DNA of 64,000 nt, from contig NC_070614.1 in the NCBI RefSeq assembly GCF_027172205.1, forward strand, positions 41,841,001 to 41,905,000, in the 5' to 3' direction. Shown piece after piece: positions 1-10,769 of the stretch. Below the pieces are notes generated by a model, which saw only the letters and a list, made by a program, of their open reading frames with translations, searched no databases and was not told where the DNA came from. Positions within the stretch are counted from its first letter, which is position 1. Every line of letters starts with the position of its first letter. The position numbers and the translations under genes were made by a program. This stretch comes from Podarcis raffonei. Its lineage: Eukaryota; Chordata; Lepidosauria; Squamata; Lacertidae.

Positions 1-598
1 ATTTTTAATGTTCATATTTTACTGAAATAATTTTGGTTATAAAGAAATAGAGTGATACAGAGGAAAAAACGGGGAAAGAACAAAGCAGTATATAAGAAAT
101 ATATATTCCATGTCTGCTTATCTGAGTCACAAGGTGGAAGAGTGAGAAAAGAGGCCGGGTTTAAATAAGCAACCAGGGATACCACAAATAACTGCTTGAT
201 CCCACAGCAGCAAGAATCATGAGAAAAGGAATGAGATCTCACTTATATCATGCAACGTGAGGTTGAAGATGAGCGGTGGGACAAAGTGGAGGCCCAAAGT
301 GATCAGAGTGGCCTTTTCACCCTCAAGAAGGAAGAAATCCTGGTGGCAATCCAATGGCAATTTGTGGGCAGGTAAAACAGACATTTGCTTAAGCAAAAGG
401 ACTTCTTCAACTCCGCCTTCTTGCAATCCTCTTGCCTTTGCCCAGACCTGCCCGGCAAGATTGGGGGACTACCTTGAGAGGTTTCTTGAGAGGGATGGAG
501 TGCAGGAGGGGGAAAGTGTAGGGGGCTGCTGAGTGTTGGAGAGGATGGAAGCGGAGGTTTGTTGCCTGAGCAGAAGTCTGCTTGTGCAACAATGGCAT

Positions 599-988
599 TC
601 AAAATCTTAATTCAATTGGGTATCCATTCTCACATAAAAGGGAAATTCTCCTAATAAAGTTATAAGAGTGGTAGATGAAATCTTTTTTAAAACACATGGT
701 GATTGGAACAGGAGATGCGCTCGGCATGGGACCAGTTTCAAGTATGCCCTTAACAGTGCAGATATTTTTAAGATCCTTGTCTGAGACATGAATGAAAGTG
801 TGTGATTCTCCGTATTTCAGGCCTCTTTTGCTTCTTAAATAGTTGCAGTAATCTTTGACTACAGTCTTTGGGTAATCGACATACTCGTGTTTGAAGGATT
901 GGAAATCCCAGGAGGCTTCAGTCCCCAGCACCATCCAGGAGAGCAAAACCAAGTGCAGCCATAAAGGACAGGGCCCCTTGGCAGCCAT
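599..988 (-). CDS. Non-catalytic RNase A-family secreted protein, copy 1
   Basis: A 129-residue protein with a signal peptide (about residues 1-25, hydrophobic core LVLLSWMVLG) and a short RNase A fold of about 104 residues. Family landmarks are DYPK (36-41 region), YC at 47-48, RGL at 55-57, TFIHVS at 64-69, NIC at 75-77 and CENGYPIE at 119-126. By alignment with the catalytic paralogs here, the first His is Tyr36, the CK..NTF loop is three residues shorter and lacks Cys and Lys, and the last His is Glu126. Only Cys48, 77, 99 and 119 remain, matching the 26-84 and 58-110 pairs of RNase A. The 40-95 pair is absent as a unit. The start is the ATG in the context GAGCCATGG, just after a splice acceptor (exon from 1015). 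It is therefore the usual single coding exon of an RNase gene. It should be secreted and should not cleave RNA; its role is unknown. Confidence 0.85.
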   Translation of the reverse strand: MAAKGPCPLWLHLVLLSWMVLGTEASWDFQSFKHEYVDYPKTVVKDYCNYLRSKRGLKYGESHTFIHVSDKDLKNICTVKGILETGPMPSASPVPITMCFKKDFIYHSYNFIRRISLLCENGYPIELRF

Positions 989-1228
989 GGCTCGCCGTGG
1001 CTCTTGGTGGTTCTTCTGTGCAGAAAAAAACAGGAAACAGTGTAAAGTTCAACAGGGCATTTTCATGCTTTCCCTTTTTCCATCAGATTTATTATATAAC
1101 CCACTTCCTAGGAAATATCAAGGGAAAATCTGAAAAGGGCTATGACAGCCTTGCTCAAGTTGTAATCTTAATTCCCTCATTAGGTAGTTATGAGGCTGCA
1201 GTCAGACATTGGCCCATCTACTTCAGTA

Positions 1229-1330
1229 CAGTGGTACATCAGAAGTCAAAGGGAATCTGTTCCGGAACTCCGTTTGACTTCCAAAACGTTTGGAAACCAA
1301 GGCATGGCTTCTGATTGGCTGCCCTGTGCC
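1229..1330. mobile_element. Left part of Tigger-like MITE
   Basis: Begins CAGTGGTACATCAG after TA at 1227-1228, the terminal inverted repeat type CAGTGGTACC seen in many elements of this window. Only the first hundred bases remain. The same insertion is shared with blocks A2 and A4, so it predates the duplications. Confidence 0.65.
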
Positions 1331-1959
1331 TCCCTGCCAACCAGTCAGGGAAATATCTCCCGCAGAGACACCTTTGACCTTGGGGTTGATGTTATATTGA
1401 TGCCATTTGAAGATTTCTCTCTCTCTTGGTTTCCAAGCTGACTTGGAAGTGTGAGTCCCACGTGGGTCTGAATATCCCCACACACTTTCAAGGGGAACAT
1501 TTGTCTCCCAAAGAAGGGAGTTTACATTCTCCATTATATTTATTTCCAGGCCTCCAGGCTCCCTCAGAGACACAAATGGCAATTTAAAGATACAGTATCC
1601 AAAAAACAGCACAATAATTGCAAACAGAAGCCATGTGTCAGAAACCTTCAATGAAACAGCTGAAATCTAATTCTGCGTTCAAACCCCCTGGGGGGTAGAG
1701 ATTTAAATCAATCAATCAATCTCGTTTCTTGTTGGTGGAATAATCTAATGTGATTTTTCCTCATCCCAAGTTTTCTCTGATTAACCCAAAGTGAGATCTG
1801 AGGACGGGACTCATTGCTATGAATCTGATCCCCCGACTAGCACTGAGAGACCAGGGTTCAAATCCCCACTCAGCCGTGAAGCTCATTGGGAAACCAATTT
1901 CTTCCCTCCTCTCTTGTATAAATAAGATTTGAACTAGCATTCAAAGGAGGATTGCTGAA
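1331..1959. other. Unassigned intergenic sequence
   Basis: No gene recognised. A minus-strand open frame at about 1330-1651 begins with a hydrophobic stretch (LLFAIIVLFFGYCIF), but it matches no family I know, has no visible splice support and runs into the MITE, so it is not called. Confidence 0.5.
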
Positions 1960-2249
1960 TCCTAAATGTAGAGAAGAAAACTTTAAATGAAGAAACTGTA
2001 GGATCCCCTCTGCCCACACCGTCTTTTTGCGCCGAATGAAGTGTTACCTCAAGATCAAACCTTAATGACCTTGCAGCAGGTTCTGTTCTGCAGTATTTGA
2101 TCTCAACATTTCCAGCACACGCCTGTTCTTTAGTTCAAATTAAGCTCTAATTAGCAGGAGAACATGTGCTTCTTAATGGCAGCGTTGGAGGGTTTTGAGG
2201 AGGCAAAGTGTTTTTGCACAATTTATGAATGAAAATATTGCTGGGTTTT
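1960..2249 (-). repeat. Inverted diverged piece of block B
   Basis: Reverse complement resembles 5050-5350 in B1, for example the stretches around AGACGGTGTGGG, AAGGTCATTAAGGTTTGA and TAGAGCTTAAT. Divergence is clearly higher than between B1 and B2, so this is an older copy in the opposite orientation. It ends where an Ngaro-like 3' end begins. Confidence 0.75.
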
Positions 2250-2720
2250 TCTGCCTGGACCGGCAGAGTCCCCCAAACACCGGGCGGCAACCCGAGTGGA
2301 ATAATGATTCAAGACAACGTGCTATGGGATTAAAATTGGCCACAACTTTATTATGTTTCAGATGAAGGTAGACTTTGGCTTAGGCATTGGGCGTTATCCC
2401 TCCCAGTCTGGGGATCTGGGGAACATCAGGGTTATCCAGAGTGTGTGGGGATGGGCTGGCTCTAGAGAACATATGTTCAAGAAGAGCCCCACCCCACACC
2501 CCGCTTACGCCACCGTCTCAGGGGAGAGCAATGACAACCTGTAGGCGTACGGCCAATGCCTCCCCTCAAACAACCCCTTTAACGGGGATCCCTGTGATCG
2601 CCGCCTCAAAGAGAAAGGGAGCGTGGGTCACTGCTATACGCCCACTCCTATCTAGGGAAGATAGACTAAAGGATTCCGCCCAAGGCCTGAAACTGCCAAT
2701 GTTGTGATGTTTTCCTATGG
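2250..2720 (-). mobile_element. Ngaro-like retroelement, 3' end fossil
   Basis: On the minus strand the motifs CCAATGCCTAAGCCAAA and AATAAAGTTGTGG match the 3' untranslated ends at 20290-20335, 32720-32760 and 38430-38475, one of which follows a tyrosine recombinase plus SGNH hydrolase region. Only the 3' end is present. The element is broken and old. Confidence 0.55.
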
Positions 2721-3141
2721 GAAAGGCAAAACCTGCCAATGCAGAGGAATTCTTTTCTTGCCATTCAACAGCAATCTTGATGTAGCAGCGCCCACGTACC
2801 TGTGGAGAAAAGGTTAACCTGAAAAAGCAAATCTGCTTCTGAACACATTTTTAAAAGAAAAGCCTGACTAGTCTTTCAGATGCCTTTTAATTTAATAACT
2901 TTCTAAAGAGATGCCTGAAGCAACTGATATTATAGTTGAAGTCTTATTTATTTTGTTATATTTTACTCCAATAAGACCCTTTTATCCTAAACAGAACCCA
3001 ATACAATGTATGTCCCTGGATGCTTATTAAAATCCAGCCTCATTTCTAACTCTTCCACCTTGTGACTCAGATAAGCAATAAACTTACTTGGTTTATGTTG
3101 ACAGGATTGTACTCAGAAAAAGAGCCACTTCATTGGGAAAC
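2721..3141. other. Unassigned sequence with small inverted A scrap
   Basis: No gene seen. Around 3050-3085 a short stretch is the reverse complement of the A-block sequence near 34760-34795 (TTATCTGAGTCACAAGGTGG), marking another rearrangement edge. Confidence 0.5.
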
Positions 3142-3769
3142 GAGGGGCACTTCTCAACATCCCTTATGAAACTCCAACATGTACAGATGTACAAAAAGAA
3201 ATCTTAGGCGGGGAAAACCACAGCCTAAGATGTAAAAGCAAAATTCAAGACATTCCCACAGACTGGCACAGGGGCAAAATGGAATAGGAGAATGTAACAA
3301 CTGGTTGCCTAGATCAATGAACGAGAGCACTCCACAATGCAACAGTTTATTGCAGGTTGAGTTCCAGAAGACACAGGATGGCTCCAGCAAAGGCTGTGTT
3401 CCTAATCTAGGACCAGCAACTGGTAGGGTCTAGAAACCCCGGGAAATATCAAGATTTCACTTGAGCTGGGCCCACCATCTTGGCCAAGTCCCCTTTGAAA
3501 CATTCATGTTAACTAGTTTTTACATAGCTTTTGTATGTTGTGGCTTATTTTCCTCAGTGTGTGAGTTTACAGGACTTTCTGACTTTGCTAAAATAACTAT
3601 TTTCCCTGCATAAACATGACAGTGTGTTTTATTCTTGTTTGTTCAGAGGGAAGTCACAATGGTACAAATACAGTACAACCGTATAAGTAAGGAAAGTAGA
3701 TAGAGAGATATAGACATATGTATACAGTATGTATTGTAAAGAATGACAAAAGGTGTAATTGATTATATT

Positions 3770-4085
3770 ATGGCAAAATTATATATATATGGATAATGCA
3801 GACATCCTAGACTTAAAATTGGGCAGGAAGGCATGTCTTTAGTATGGGAAGGTGTAAATTTATAAAAGTTTTATGAACCATTTTCTTAGGAAGAAACTGT
3901 ATAGAGCTTGGGAGAAATGTAAAAATCTGCTGGAAAGGAAAAATACTTTATGCCAATCTCTTATAAAGGCTATTAAAGTTAAGAGAGTTAATATGGATTG
4001 ACAGACGGCAATTTACAGGGAATTGCTGTTCCTAAATAGTTTGGGAATGAGAATTTTAGATTTCAAGTTGTATTGGCTACTCTAC
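3770..4085 (+). mobile_element. L1 ORF2 fragment
   Basis: The translation ADILDLK...KSFMNHFLRKKLYRAWEKCKNLLE follows the intact L1 ORF2 of this window (TDILDLE...KSFKNHIVRKALLNVWVRYKDLLE, around residues 890-945) in the same order. It is a short decayed remnant. Its twin is at 21765-22077. Confidence 0.7.
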
Positions 4086-4137
4086 TAAAACCCCCAAATT
4101 TCAGCACCTACAGAAGTCTCAGGTCCTTCTCCCTACT

Positions 4138-4614
4138 TGTCAAGGATATAACTGAATTGAATGCCTGGGAAGACTCTGACTCTCTGACTCTGGAGATGAG
4201 GGACTGCAGCCACAGACAGAGCAGGAGTGGGTTAGTTCAGCACCCCTTCATCAAGAGTTCCCAGACTGAGATAGAGCAGCACACTTGGAAAGCTCTAAGG
4301 CAGCAGTAGAGGAGGAGATAGATGACATTGAGGAGGTTGCTATGCAACCAGGAAGGAAGCAGCATTTAAAGGGCTCTTTGTATCATGGTATGGGGGGGAG
4401 TTCACCCACCTTCTCCCTGAACCAAAATAGCTGAAAGGGTTAAAATGCAACAGAAATGCAAGAGAGGACAGACTGGATTTTGGTGCCCAACTCGTAGCTA
4501 AGAGTGGCAGACTTGGAGCTGCTCTCTGGATGTTAATTGTGAATAAACATGTCATATAAATGCCAGACTCATTCATTCTTATCGGGGTTTGCTTGCCTGC
4601 CTCAAATCATTACA
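4138..4614 (+). mobile_element. Solo LTR (family 1), copy in B1
   Basis: Runs from TGTCAAGG to CATTACA, the TG...CA ends of an LTR, and has AATAAA near its 3' part. Flanking pentamers CTACT and CTATT are a near-perfect target-site duplication. The same family appears in B2 (interrupted by CR1) and in minus orientation at 34052-34555. No internal region is seen. It is a fossil that predates the B duplication. Confidence 0.75.
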
Positions 4615-5319
4615 CTATTTGATGCGAATCATGCAATCGCATGTCAACCCAGGGTGCAGCAGTTTAAAGAGCTGGATTCCATGTTAGGAAAAGGCTCCTA
4701 TATCTGGAAATACTCATGCTTGGACTTACCAATCAATGCACTGAGTTCCAAAATATGGATATGTACCAATAAAAAAACAGCAGCCATATTTACCTGAAGG
4801 AAATCTATTTGCATTTTGTACTAGGCGCTAATTCCTGTCAGTGGTTTCCCAAAACACTCACATGACTCACGAAACTAGCTTGAAGACCTGAACAGACACC
4901 AACATTTATCTTGCTACATATACAGTGGATGCCAAGATGTCTGAGGTTACAGGCTTTAATTTTCAGAATTAATGCTTTTGTTTAGCCCATACTTAATTAA
5001 AAATAAGGCCACTTGTAGAACTTAGGTAAGACCACAGAAAACCTCGTGTTCTCCTGGGGAAACCAAGCAATATTTTCATTCACATATTGTGCAAAAGCAC
5101 TTTGCCTGCCAAAAACCCTCCAACGCCGCCATTAAGAAGCACATGTTCTCCTGTTAATTAGAGCTTAATTTGGACTAAAGTACAGGCATGTGCTTGAAGT
5201 GATAAGATCACAAACTGCGGAATAGAACCAGCTGCAAGGTCATTAAGGTTTGAACTTAAGGTAACACTTCATTCGGTGCAAAAGACGGTGTGGGAGTAGG
5301 GGAGACTACAGTTTCTTTA

Positions 5320-5326
5320 TACTGTA
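5320..5326. other. MITE excision footprint (TACTGTA)
   Basis: B1 reads TTTA-TACTGTA-TCAAG where B2 has TTTA-TA, a 354-bp element ending CCACTG, then TA-TCAAG. The extra CTG equals the last three bases of the element. TA plus three terminal bases plus TA is the classic scar left when a Tc1/mariner-type transposon is cut out. Confidence 0.8.
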
Positions 5327-5744
5327 TCAAGTTTTCTTCTCTACATTTATGATTCAACAATCATTATTCAGAATTAATGTTTTCATTTAGCTACAGGCCA
5401 TACATAATGAAAAATGAGGTAACTTGTAGAACTTAGGTAAGACCGCAGAATATCCTAGTTTATGGGCTGGCAGCCAGTATTAGTTTAATTCATAGATTGT
5501 TGCCGACATGCTATTAAAGCAAATGTTGTTACGGTCTGCTACATTAATGTATTTACTATTTGTTACCCATAGTGGGTAAAACATAGCCACATTTATTTTT
5601 CATTATTATTGATGCCAATCATTATAGAGGTTGATTCTGGCATAGGGAAAGCATTCCGGTAACAGGTAGGCTGCCTTCTGGTCCATATCTCATCTTCTTC
5701 CCATTGGCCACAGGCTGGAAGGGAGTTACCAGGCATCAAGGTCC

Positions 5745-6196
5745 TGTCGGAATCAAGCCTTAGTCAGAGGAATTGGCCACTCTCCAGGCACCCGGCTTGA
5801 GTTCCTTGTTGACCTCCCCGTCTGCGACTCCCGGCAAGATCAGGCGAGATCTCAATCGGCGATCCTCCTCTAACGTGAGAAGAACACACCACTCCTCCCC
5901 TGCCATCCCCAGGGAGGGAAGAGACAGACAGAAATGTATTTACATGCCTTTATTTCTGTCCTTCCAGCAGTACAGAGAAAACGTGTCTGCACTCTCTTAA
6001 CACCAACAGCAGAGAGAGAATAACTCCTCCCATGTACTTCCAGTGCAGGTCAGATGACACTCTGAGCTAACATCCGGTGCTCAGTGGTGTGAATAGACTG
6101 TTCCTTTGTTCCCACGGTACAGTCCCATACGTCAACATCCTGTTTGGCTTTCCAGCCACCTGGAGCTCGCTGCTGCATTGCTCCTTTTTCGTAACA
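5745..6196 (-). mobile_element. Solo LTR (family 2), 452 bp
   Basis: Bounded by TGTCGG and GTAACA with a perfect 5-bp target-site duplication GGTCC (5740-5744 and 6197-6201). The B2 copy has one GGTCC and no insert at the same place. AAATAAATG on the minus strand suggests minus orientation. It is young, because it inserted after a duplication that is still about 99 percent identical. It is a solo LTR without internal genes. Confidence 0.9.
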
Positions 6197-6982
6197 GGTC
6201 CACCCTGGTACAAGCCATTTCTGCAAAGCCCATCTTGCAGTGGCCATGTTTCCCAGTTGTGAATTAATACCTTTCTGTTTTCCTGGCTCTATCTCTTGTG
6301 ATTCAGATAAGCTAGCTGTGAATACTTCTGAGCCCCACTTGAATGTCCCACCATTATCTCCAGCTTACACTGGATGGCACATCCTCCTCATTCATCATTT
6401 GCATGGGGCATAGCCACCAACGCCCCATCAAATGAAGCCACACTAGGTTCAATCCCTGCCTTCTTTCTGTAGTTTTGTAAGGCTTGTTAACACAGAAGCA
6501 AGGTCTAGATTTCCATTGGCCAGTCTTGTGGCATCCCTGTGACATCTTCCCTACCTCAGGGTTGCCCTGGACATTTCCTACTAGGAGTGTTTCAAACACA
6601 CACACATAAAAACACCTTTGCATAGTTCCTAATGGTAGGATTGGGACCCAGCTGAAAAGATCTGGGGCAAGGATGTCAGGTGTACCTCTCTACATTAATG
6701 GGGATGAAATGTTCATACAGATCCACATTGGGCTTTGGAGCTGAACCACAGGGTCAAAGCATCAAGAGAGGAGGCCATGTCTATAATCCACATAGTACAG
6801 CTTTCAAAATCTGAACAGACATCTCTTTAAAAAGTTAGTGTTTTGTCTTCCAGGGAGACACCTTTCATCAAGTAGGGAGCAGGAGGACCTGATACTTCTG
6901 CTGGTGCTCAAATCTGGGTTGTTATTTTTTTAGTAACGTTAGCCAATACAACTTGAAATCTAAAATTCTGGTACTTGGAAGG

Positions 6983-8041
6983 TGTAGTATAGTTAATACA
7001 TTTCAAGAAGTTGTTCTTTGGTCATGTAAAGAGCAAGGCCTTGTGGTAAACCAGCAAGCCACAAGAATTATGGGAACTAGGTCCTGTTGCTTTAACCCGC
7101 AGACCAGCAGGCTCCAAGGGTGTGAAAGAGATATCGCAGGAAGGAACTCTCTGGCTGATTTAAGGGTTTGACACCTGGGGTTGAAGTTATGCACATTCAC
7201 TCAGTGTTGTTATCTATCGTTTAATTGCCTGAGAATGTGCATCTGCATAAGCTCCACGGAAGGGAGGAAAAACCTTTGATCTAGGTTCTGGAGCCTTAAT
7301 TGGCCCAGCTGTCACAGGTTAAAATTATTAGCCCACAAGCTGGTCATTGGAGAATTTGAATGTAACCTAGGATTGTGATTGGACCTGGGGTTCTGGTTCC
7401 ACGTGCAATTTGTGAATAAATATCTTAGGAATGGCTGGGGAAAGCGCTCTGAAATCCACCCGGCTGCTAACGTTTGACCTGGCAGCTGTCTTTTGTCTCT
7501 TTGTGATGAAGATTTTCTAAGACTTCTGAATGTGGATCAACTGAAGGACTCTGAACTATCCTATCTTTGCCTTAGTGTGTAGAAGTGAGTATTTTGTCAG
7601 CTATACTAAGCAATGTTCTTATTTTTATCTGCATGTAATCCACAAGAGATGTTCCTGCTTCTGTAAGCATGTTAACTTTATGTTTTTTAAATAAATTTTA
7701 GAAAAGAAACTCTTTTCTGTCCTAATTTGCCTTTCTGAGGGAAAAGCTAAATCCAACGCCTGACTTTTTGGTTACGCTATACCTAAATAATTTCTGTCTG
7801 CAAGTTGTGGATGCAACCTGTAGAGTGGGGCAGCCGGTAACATAAGAGCATAGTACTCTTCCTCGGACTGTGGCTCTAGGCACCCCGGAAGACGAGGGAG
7901 TGGTGGCAGCCTACCTAATCCTGTTGCGTTTTGTATCTGTAAAAAAAGTAAAGGGGTCCCCGGCCAGCGCTCCAGAAACCTGACTCAGCTGGAGGGCAGG
8001 AGCAGGTGAGGGAGGGGTGAGTGGCTGGGACCTTTACTACA
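6983..8041 (+). mobile_element. Solo LTR (family 3), 1059 bp
   Basis: Ends are TGTAGTA and TACTACA, an inverted match, with a perfect 5-bp duplication GAAGG (6978-6982 and 8042-8046). Removing it joins B1 to A2 exactly as B2 joins its A-type edge (GGAA...TTTGGAAACATTATTTTG at 28614-28630). A poly(A)-type AATAAA lies near 7690. The family is unassigned; retroviral or Gypsy origin are both possible. Confidence 0.85.
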
Positions 8042-8746
8042 GAAGGCATTTGGAAACATTATTTTGGTCAGTGAGAAAAGCACAGAACTGGTAGTGCTGT
8101 GAGAAAAACAAATGGAGGTGGACCAGAAAGCCACAGACAGTTTCATGGATTTTTAATGTTCATATTTTACTGAAATAATTTCGGTTATAAAGAAATAGAG
8201 TGATACAGAGGAAAAAAGGGGGAAAGAACAAAGCAGTATATAAGAAATATATATTCCATGTCTGCTTATCTGAGTCACAAGGTGGAAGAGTGAGAAAAGA
8301 GGCCGGGTTTAAATAAGCAACCAGGGATACCACAAATAACTGCTTGATCCCACAGCAGCAAGAATCATGAGAAAAGGAATGAGATCTCACTTATATCATG
8401 CAACGTGAGGTTGAAGATGAGCGGTGGGACAAAGTGGAGGCCCAAAGTGATCAGAGTGGCCTTTTCACCCTCAAGAAAGAAGCAATCCTGGTGGCAATCC
8501 AATGGCAATTTGTGGGCAGGTAAAACAGACATTTGCTTAAGTAAAAGGACTTCTTCAACTCCGCCTTCTTGCAATCCTCTTCCCTTTGCCCAGACCTGCC
8601 CGGCAAGATTGGGGGACTACCTTGAGAGGTTTCTTGAGAGGGATGGAGTGCAGGAGGGGGAAAGTGTAGGGGGCTGCTGAGTGTTGGACAGGATGGTAGC
8701 GGAGGTTTGTTGCCTGAGCAGAAGTCTGCTTGTGCAACAATGGCAT

Positions 8747-9136
8747 TCAAAATCTTAATTCAATTGGGTATCCATTCTCACATAAAAGGGAAATTCTCCT
8801 AATAAAGTTATAAGAGTGGTAGTTGAAATCTTTTTTAAAACATATGGTGATTGGAACAGGAGATGCGCTCGGCATGGGACCAGTTTCAAGTATGCCCTGA
8901 ACAGTGCAGATATTTTTAAGATCCTGGTCTGAGACATGAATGAAAGTGTGTGATTCTCCGTATTTCAGGCCTCTTTTGCTTCTTAAATAGTTGCAGTAAT
9001 CTTTGACTACAGTCTTTGGGTAATCGACATACTCGTGTTTGAAGGATTGGAAATCCCAGGAGGCTTCAGTACCCAGCATCATCCAGGAGAGCAAAACCAA
9101 GAGCAGCCATAAAGGACAGGGCCCCTTGGCAGCCAT
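8747..9136 (-). CDS. Non-catalytic RNase A-family secreted protein, copy 2
   Basis: 129 residues, differing from copy 1 at six positions (12, 20, 71, 80, 98, 105). In the coding exon I count six replacement changes and one silent change (Gly22). It shares Tyr36, the shortened loop without Cys-Lys, Glu126 and the four-cysteine pattern. The open frame extends upstream to 9199, but the start is set at 9136: this ATG has the GAGCCATGG context, follows the splice acceptor at 9164-9165, and is the one conserved in all copies, whereas the upstream part lies in intron. The probable poly(A) region is at 8165-8170 (AGTAAA on the minus strand). Predicted secreted and not catalytic, function unknown. Confidence 0.85.
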   Translation of the reverse strand: MAAKGPCPLWLLLVLLSWMMLGTEASWDFQSFKHEYVDYPKTVVKDYCNYLRSKRGLKYGESHTFIHVSDQDLKNICTVQGILETGPMPSASPVPITICFKKDFNYHSYNFIRRISLLCENGYPIELRF

Positions 9137-9384
9137 GGCTCGCCGTGGCTCTTGGTGGTTCTTCTGTGCAGAAAAAACAGGAAACGGTGTAAAGTTCAAC
9201 AGGGCATTTTCATGCTTTCCCTTTTTCCATCAGATTTATTATATAACCCACTTCCCAGGAAATAGCAAGGGAAATCTGAAAAGTGCTATGACAGCCTTGC
9301 TCAAATTGTAATCCTAATTCCCTCATTAGGTAGTTATGAGGCTGTCTAATACTGCCGTCAGACACTGCCCCACCTACTTCAGTA

Positions 9385-9706
9385 CTGTGGTACCTCAGAA
9401 GTCAAACAAAATCCGTTCTGGAACTCGGTTTGACCTCCAAAATGTTCAGAATCCAAGGCACAGCTTCTGATTGGTTGCAGGAAGCTCCTGCAGTCAATCA
9501 GAAGGTGTGAAGTTGCATCATAGAATCATAGAATCATAGAGTTGGAATAGACCACAAGGGCCATCGAGTCCAACCCCCTGCCAAGCAGGAAACATCAGAC
9601 GTTTTGGTTCCAAAGAACGCTCGACAACTGAAACACTCCCAGGTTTACAGCATTCAGTTGGCAAAGTGTTTGACTCACAAGGCGTTCGGATCCAAGGTAC
9701 GCCTTT
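9385..9706. mobile_element. Tigger-like MITE with inserted CR1 tail
   Basis: Left end CTGTGGTACCTCAGAAGTC after TA. The right end near 9700 is degraded (CCAAGGTACG). The same element is at 35881-36105 in A4 and truncated in A1. A CR1 tail (9518-9597) sits inside it only in this copy. Confidence 0.6.
9518..9597 (-). mobile_element. CR1 3' tail, 5'-truncated
   Basis: On the plus strand CATAGAATCATAGAATCATA followed by GAGTTGGAATAGACCACAAGG matches the 3' end of the CR1 at 22202-22290. Only about 80 bp. CATCA on both sides may be a short target duplication. It is absent from the A4 copy of the host MITE. Confidence 0.85.
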
Positions 9707-9792
9707 ATTGTCTAGCATTGAGTTGTGGCCCTTCCCCACTCCTATCTCTCTTCCTCCACCCCATTACAAACCATGAAACTATAGTTTAGTTA

Positions 9793-10769
9793 GACTTCCG
9801 GTTAGCGCCAGCGCTTAATGGCGGATTTCTCCCGGAGCTCCGGGAGAGATCTGCTTCGTAGGTTCGGGTCCTGCAGCTACGGCGGAGCGAGGACCCTCAA
9901 AAAATCACAGGCGCGTAGCCTGTGAACTGGAGACTCGGCGGGCACCTTTGCGCCCCCCCGACGTTGTGAAATAGCCTTTTTAAAGGCTACGGATCAGCGG
10001 AGGGTGTATGGAGCGGTGCTGAGAGTCGCTTTCACCCAGCCTGCGAAGCGAAGCCGCGTCGCCATTAGCGGAGAGCGCTGACTTCTTCCGGTGAATTTGG
10101 ATCAAAAAGAGCAACTTTCCGTGAGTAGGATTGAGCTTTAAAACATAATTGGACGTTAAAATTAAAGAAATTGGGCACCGAGACGGATAAGCATCAAAAA
10201 GGAAGTCTGCTTTCCGTTCTGTAGCAAGACCAAAAGCGAAAGGCATTTAAGCTGTAACTTTCTGACAGGAGAGATTTGCGAACTAAGAAATCCACCACCA
10301 AGCAAAGAACTCCCTCCCCCGAAGGCAGGAGGGGGGGGAAGAAGACTTTAAAGTGATTCCCTGCTTGTTTTAAAAGAAATTGAACTGTTTACCGCTGCTT
10401 CTTTACCTGGGGGTCGGACTGCCGGAGAAAAGGAACCGGCTAAGGACTGTCGCTACAAGAAGGTTAAAAAGTAACTGTAATACTGACTTTGGTTACTCTC
10501 AACTTGAAACATCCTATTTTGTTGCACAGTAAGTTATCTGCAGGATACTATTGATTTGGATCTTTTACAAAGAAAAAAGAATAACTGAAAGGGACTAGGA
10601 GGGCTTTTGTTTTTTGGAAGGTGTGGGAACAAATTGAAGTTAAAGAACTGAATTTATGCCCTCTAGAGGACTTGTGAATAGTTTCAGCAACAAGTGGAGT
10701 TTAAAACCTGAGAACTTTTTTTTTGACAGCTTAAGAGTGTGGGAATGACCTTGAGTGAAAGACTTTGTT
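9793..10769 (+). promoter_or_regulatory. L1 5' UTR, probable internal promoter
   Basis: About 980 bp between the 5' target duplication and the ORF1 ATG. The first 200 bp are rich in G, C and CpG (CGGAGCTCCGGGAGAG, GCGGAGCGAGG), unlike the AT-rich neighbourhood. L1 5' UTRs carry the internal RNA polymerase II promoter, and that role is inferred here from position and composition. Confidence 0.6.

Larger units (their letters stand above)
1..1330. repeat. Segmental duplication block A, copy 1
   Basis: Nearly identical to 8152-9480 and more distantly to 34650-35990. The block contains the 3' flank, coding exon and upstream intron end of a pseudoenzyme RNase, then the left part of a short inverted-repeat element. 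Similarity to copy 2 stops around 1325-1330 inside that element. The left edge runs off the window. On the minus strand AGTAAA at 18-23 sits where copy A4 has a perfect AATAAA, so it is the probable poly(A) signal region of the gene. Confidence 0.9.
3142..6982. repeat. Segmental duplication block B, copy 1
   Basis: Colinear with 21121-28614 at about 99 percent identity by eye. Over 3142-4140 I count roughly ten substitutions. It lacks the CR1 and the MITE found in copy 2 but carries a solo LTR (5745-6196) that copy 2 lacks. About 105 bp near 6797-6880 is missing from copy 2. No host gene is recognised in it. Confidence 0.9.
8042..9792. repeat. Segmental duplication block A, copy 2
   Basis: About 98 percent identical to A1 where they overlap and about 90 percent to A4. 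It contains the second pseudoenzyme RNase, a Tigger-like MITE with a CR1 scrap inside it, and is cut from block C1 by the L1 at 9793-15876. The A-to-C join is also seen in A4-C2, so A and C were neighbours before the L1 came. Confidence 0.9.

Noticed and set aside
12-602. Several open frames (60-99 codons) in the 3' flank of the pseudoenzyme genes, repeated in A2 and A4
   Set aside because: They repeat only because the DNA is duplicated. They lack conserved composition and lie in the probable 3' UTR.
1223-1651. 142-codon minus-strand open frame with an N-terminal hydrophobic stretch
   Set aside because: No family recognised, it overlaps a MITE and has no splice or paralog support, so it is not called a gene.
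9137-9199. N-terminal extension of pseudoenzyme copy 2 to 150 codons
   Set aside because: It lies upstream of the conserved ATG and crosses the splice acceptor; other copies do not share it.
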